The notes under the pieces are model-generated. The model did no database searches, was not told where the DNA came from, and saw only the letters and a list, made by a program, of their open reading frames with translations. A DNA stretch of 64,000 nucleotides, taken from assembly GCA_963989385.1 (NCBI GenBank), contig OZ022509.1:74546667-74610666 (forward strand), read 5' to 3'. Positions 63,406 through 64,000 of this stretch are shown in pieces; the stretch's first letter is position 1, and every line of letters starts with the position of its first letter. Made by a program: the position numbers and the translations under genes. Source of the stretch: Ctena decussata (Eukaryota > Mollusca > Bivalvia > Lucinida > Lucinidae).

Positions 63406-63469
63406 ATCGACACCTGGGTATATTTGACACAGGACAGCAACTCAAGAGTTTGACCATGCTAGGTGTAAG

Positions 63470-64000
63470 ATGTATGGAGTGGTTTTCTGACAATGCAGTT
63501 CGGGGCTGCAATCATCGCCCATTAAAAGATCTACACCCAATCCTTCCCGAGCAAGGTGAGATTGCAGTAGCAGCACTGAAAAAGGGAAAGTCTGCTGGTG
63601 TTGATAATATACCAGCAGAACTTGTTCAAGTAGGTGGGAAACCATGGTTGATGTTTTATACACAATGATTTGTAGAAAAATCTGGAAAAACAGGAGAGTG
63701 GCTGACCCCATTGACCCAGTTGATTATTACACTCCCTAAAAAGGGCAGCCCACAGCTCTGTCAGAACTGCAGATCCATCAGCCTAATCAGTTCGCCGAGC
63801 TAAGCCATTTTGAATGTCATCTTGAAAGTTGAAATGGCTAAAATCCCATGTGGATATATCACTGAAGAACAGGCTTGATTCAGAGTCGGGTTGAGCAACA
63901 AAGAACAGATCGGCAGTCTCAAAACCTTGTGTAAAAAGTACCTTAAACATCAGCAGAATCTGTACCTCGTCCCCGTAGATTGAAAAAAATGGCATGTATG
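63470..64000 (+). pseudogene. RTE retrotransposon coding fragment (second half of the interrupted copy), runs off window
   Basis: The plus strand reads EWFSDNAVRGC, HPILPEQGEIAVAALKKGKS, AGVDNIPAELVQVGG, then in other frames EWLTPLTQLIITLPKKGSPQ, LCQNCRSISLISS, ITEEQA and LKTLCKKYLKHQQNLY. These follow, in order, residues of about 100-265 of the RTE protein at 57584-55701. Stops and frameshifts show a dead copy. It picks up near where the fragment at 58540-58826 stops. Confidence 0.85.

Overview
The window is nuclear DNA from a eukaryote, most likely a bivalve mollusc. The evidence is three split, animal-type genes with GT-AG introns, tRNA-derived SINEs with short tandem tails, RTE-type and other non-LTR retrotransposon remains, a Tc1-like transposon, and a very high density of short hairpin (foldback/MITE-like) elements of kinds I associate with bivalve genomes. 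The phylum rests on recognising the repeats and gene sequences, not on a search. Nothing looks bacterial: no operons and no ribosome binding sites.

Host genes. (1) At the left edge are the last three exons (323-1977, +) of an SLC22A18-like major facilitator transporter, with a decayed extra copy of one exon inside an intron. (2) 28573-38983 (+) is a complete-looking Emi1/FBXO5-type inhibitor of the APC/C in four coding exons: degron and F-box region, then zinc-binding region, then a C-terminal Arg-Leu tail. (3) 50719-43312 (-) is tRNA-splicing endonuclease subunit TSEN34, lacking only its first exon, with tyrosine, histidine and lysine at the expected active-site positions. FBXO5 and TSEN34 are convergent. 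A possible orphan terminal exon lies between them at 41890-42111.

Layout. 2-28 kb: hairpin elements, a 1.9 kb foldback element, SINEs, degraded LINE fragments near 17-18.6 kb, a broken ULP1-protease/PHD-finger gene of probable transposon origin (19.9-21.8 kb), and a 51-bp tandem array (22.1-22.6 kb). 28-39 kb: FBXO5, whose last intron holds transposons nested three deep. 39-50.7 kb: convergent gene ends and TSEN34, with a small minisatellite made of duplicated TSEN34 exon end. 51-54.2 kb: two related 45-bp minisatellite blocks in opposite orientation. 54.5-64 kb: a dense pile of retroelements, including a 5'-truncated RTE element with intact target-site duplication and two solitary elements that each carry a complete type I hammerhead ribozyme.

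The three host genes act in unrelated processes (transport, cell-cycle control, tRNA splicing), and I see no functional cluster. The most interesting signals are the paired hammerhead ribozymes (60857-60902 and 62478-62523), the exon-derived minisatellite in TSEN34, the inverted minisatellite pair, and the duplicated SLC22A18-like exon.
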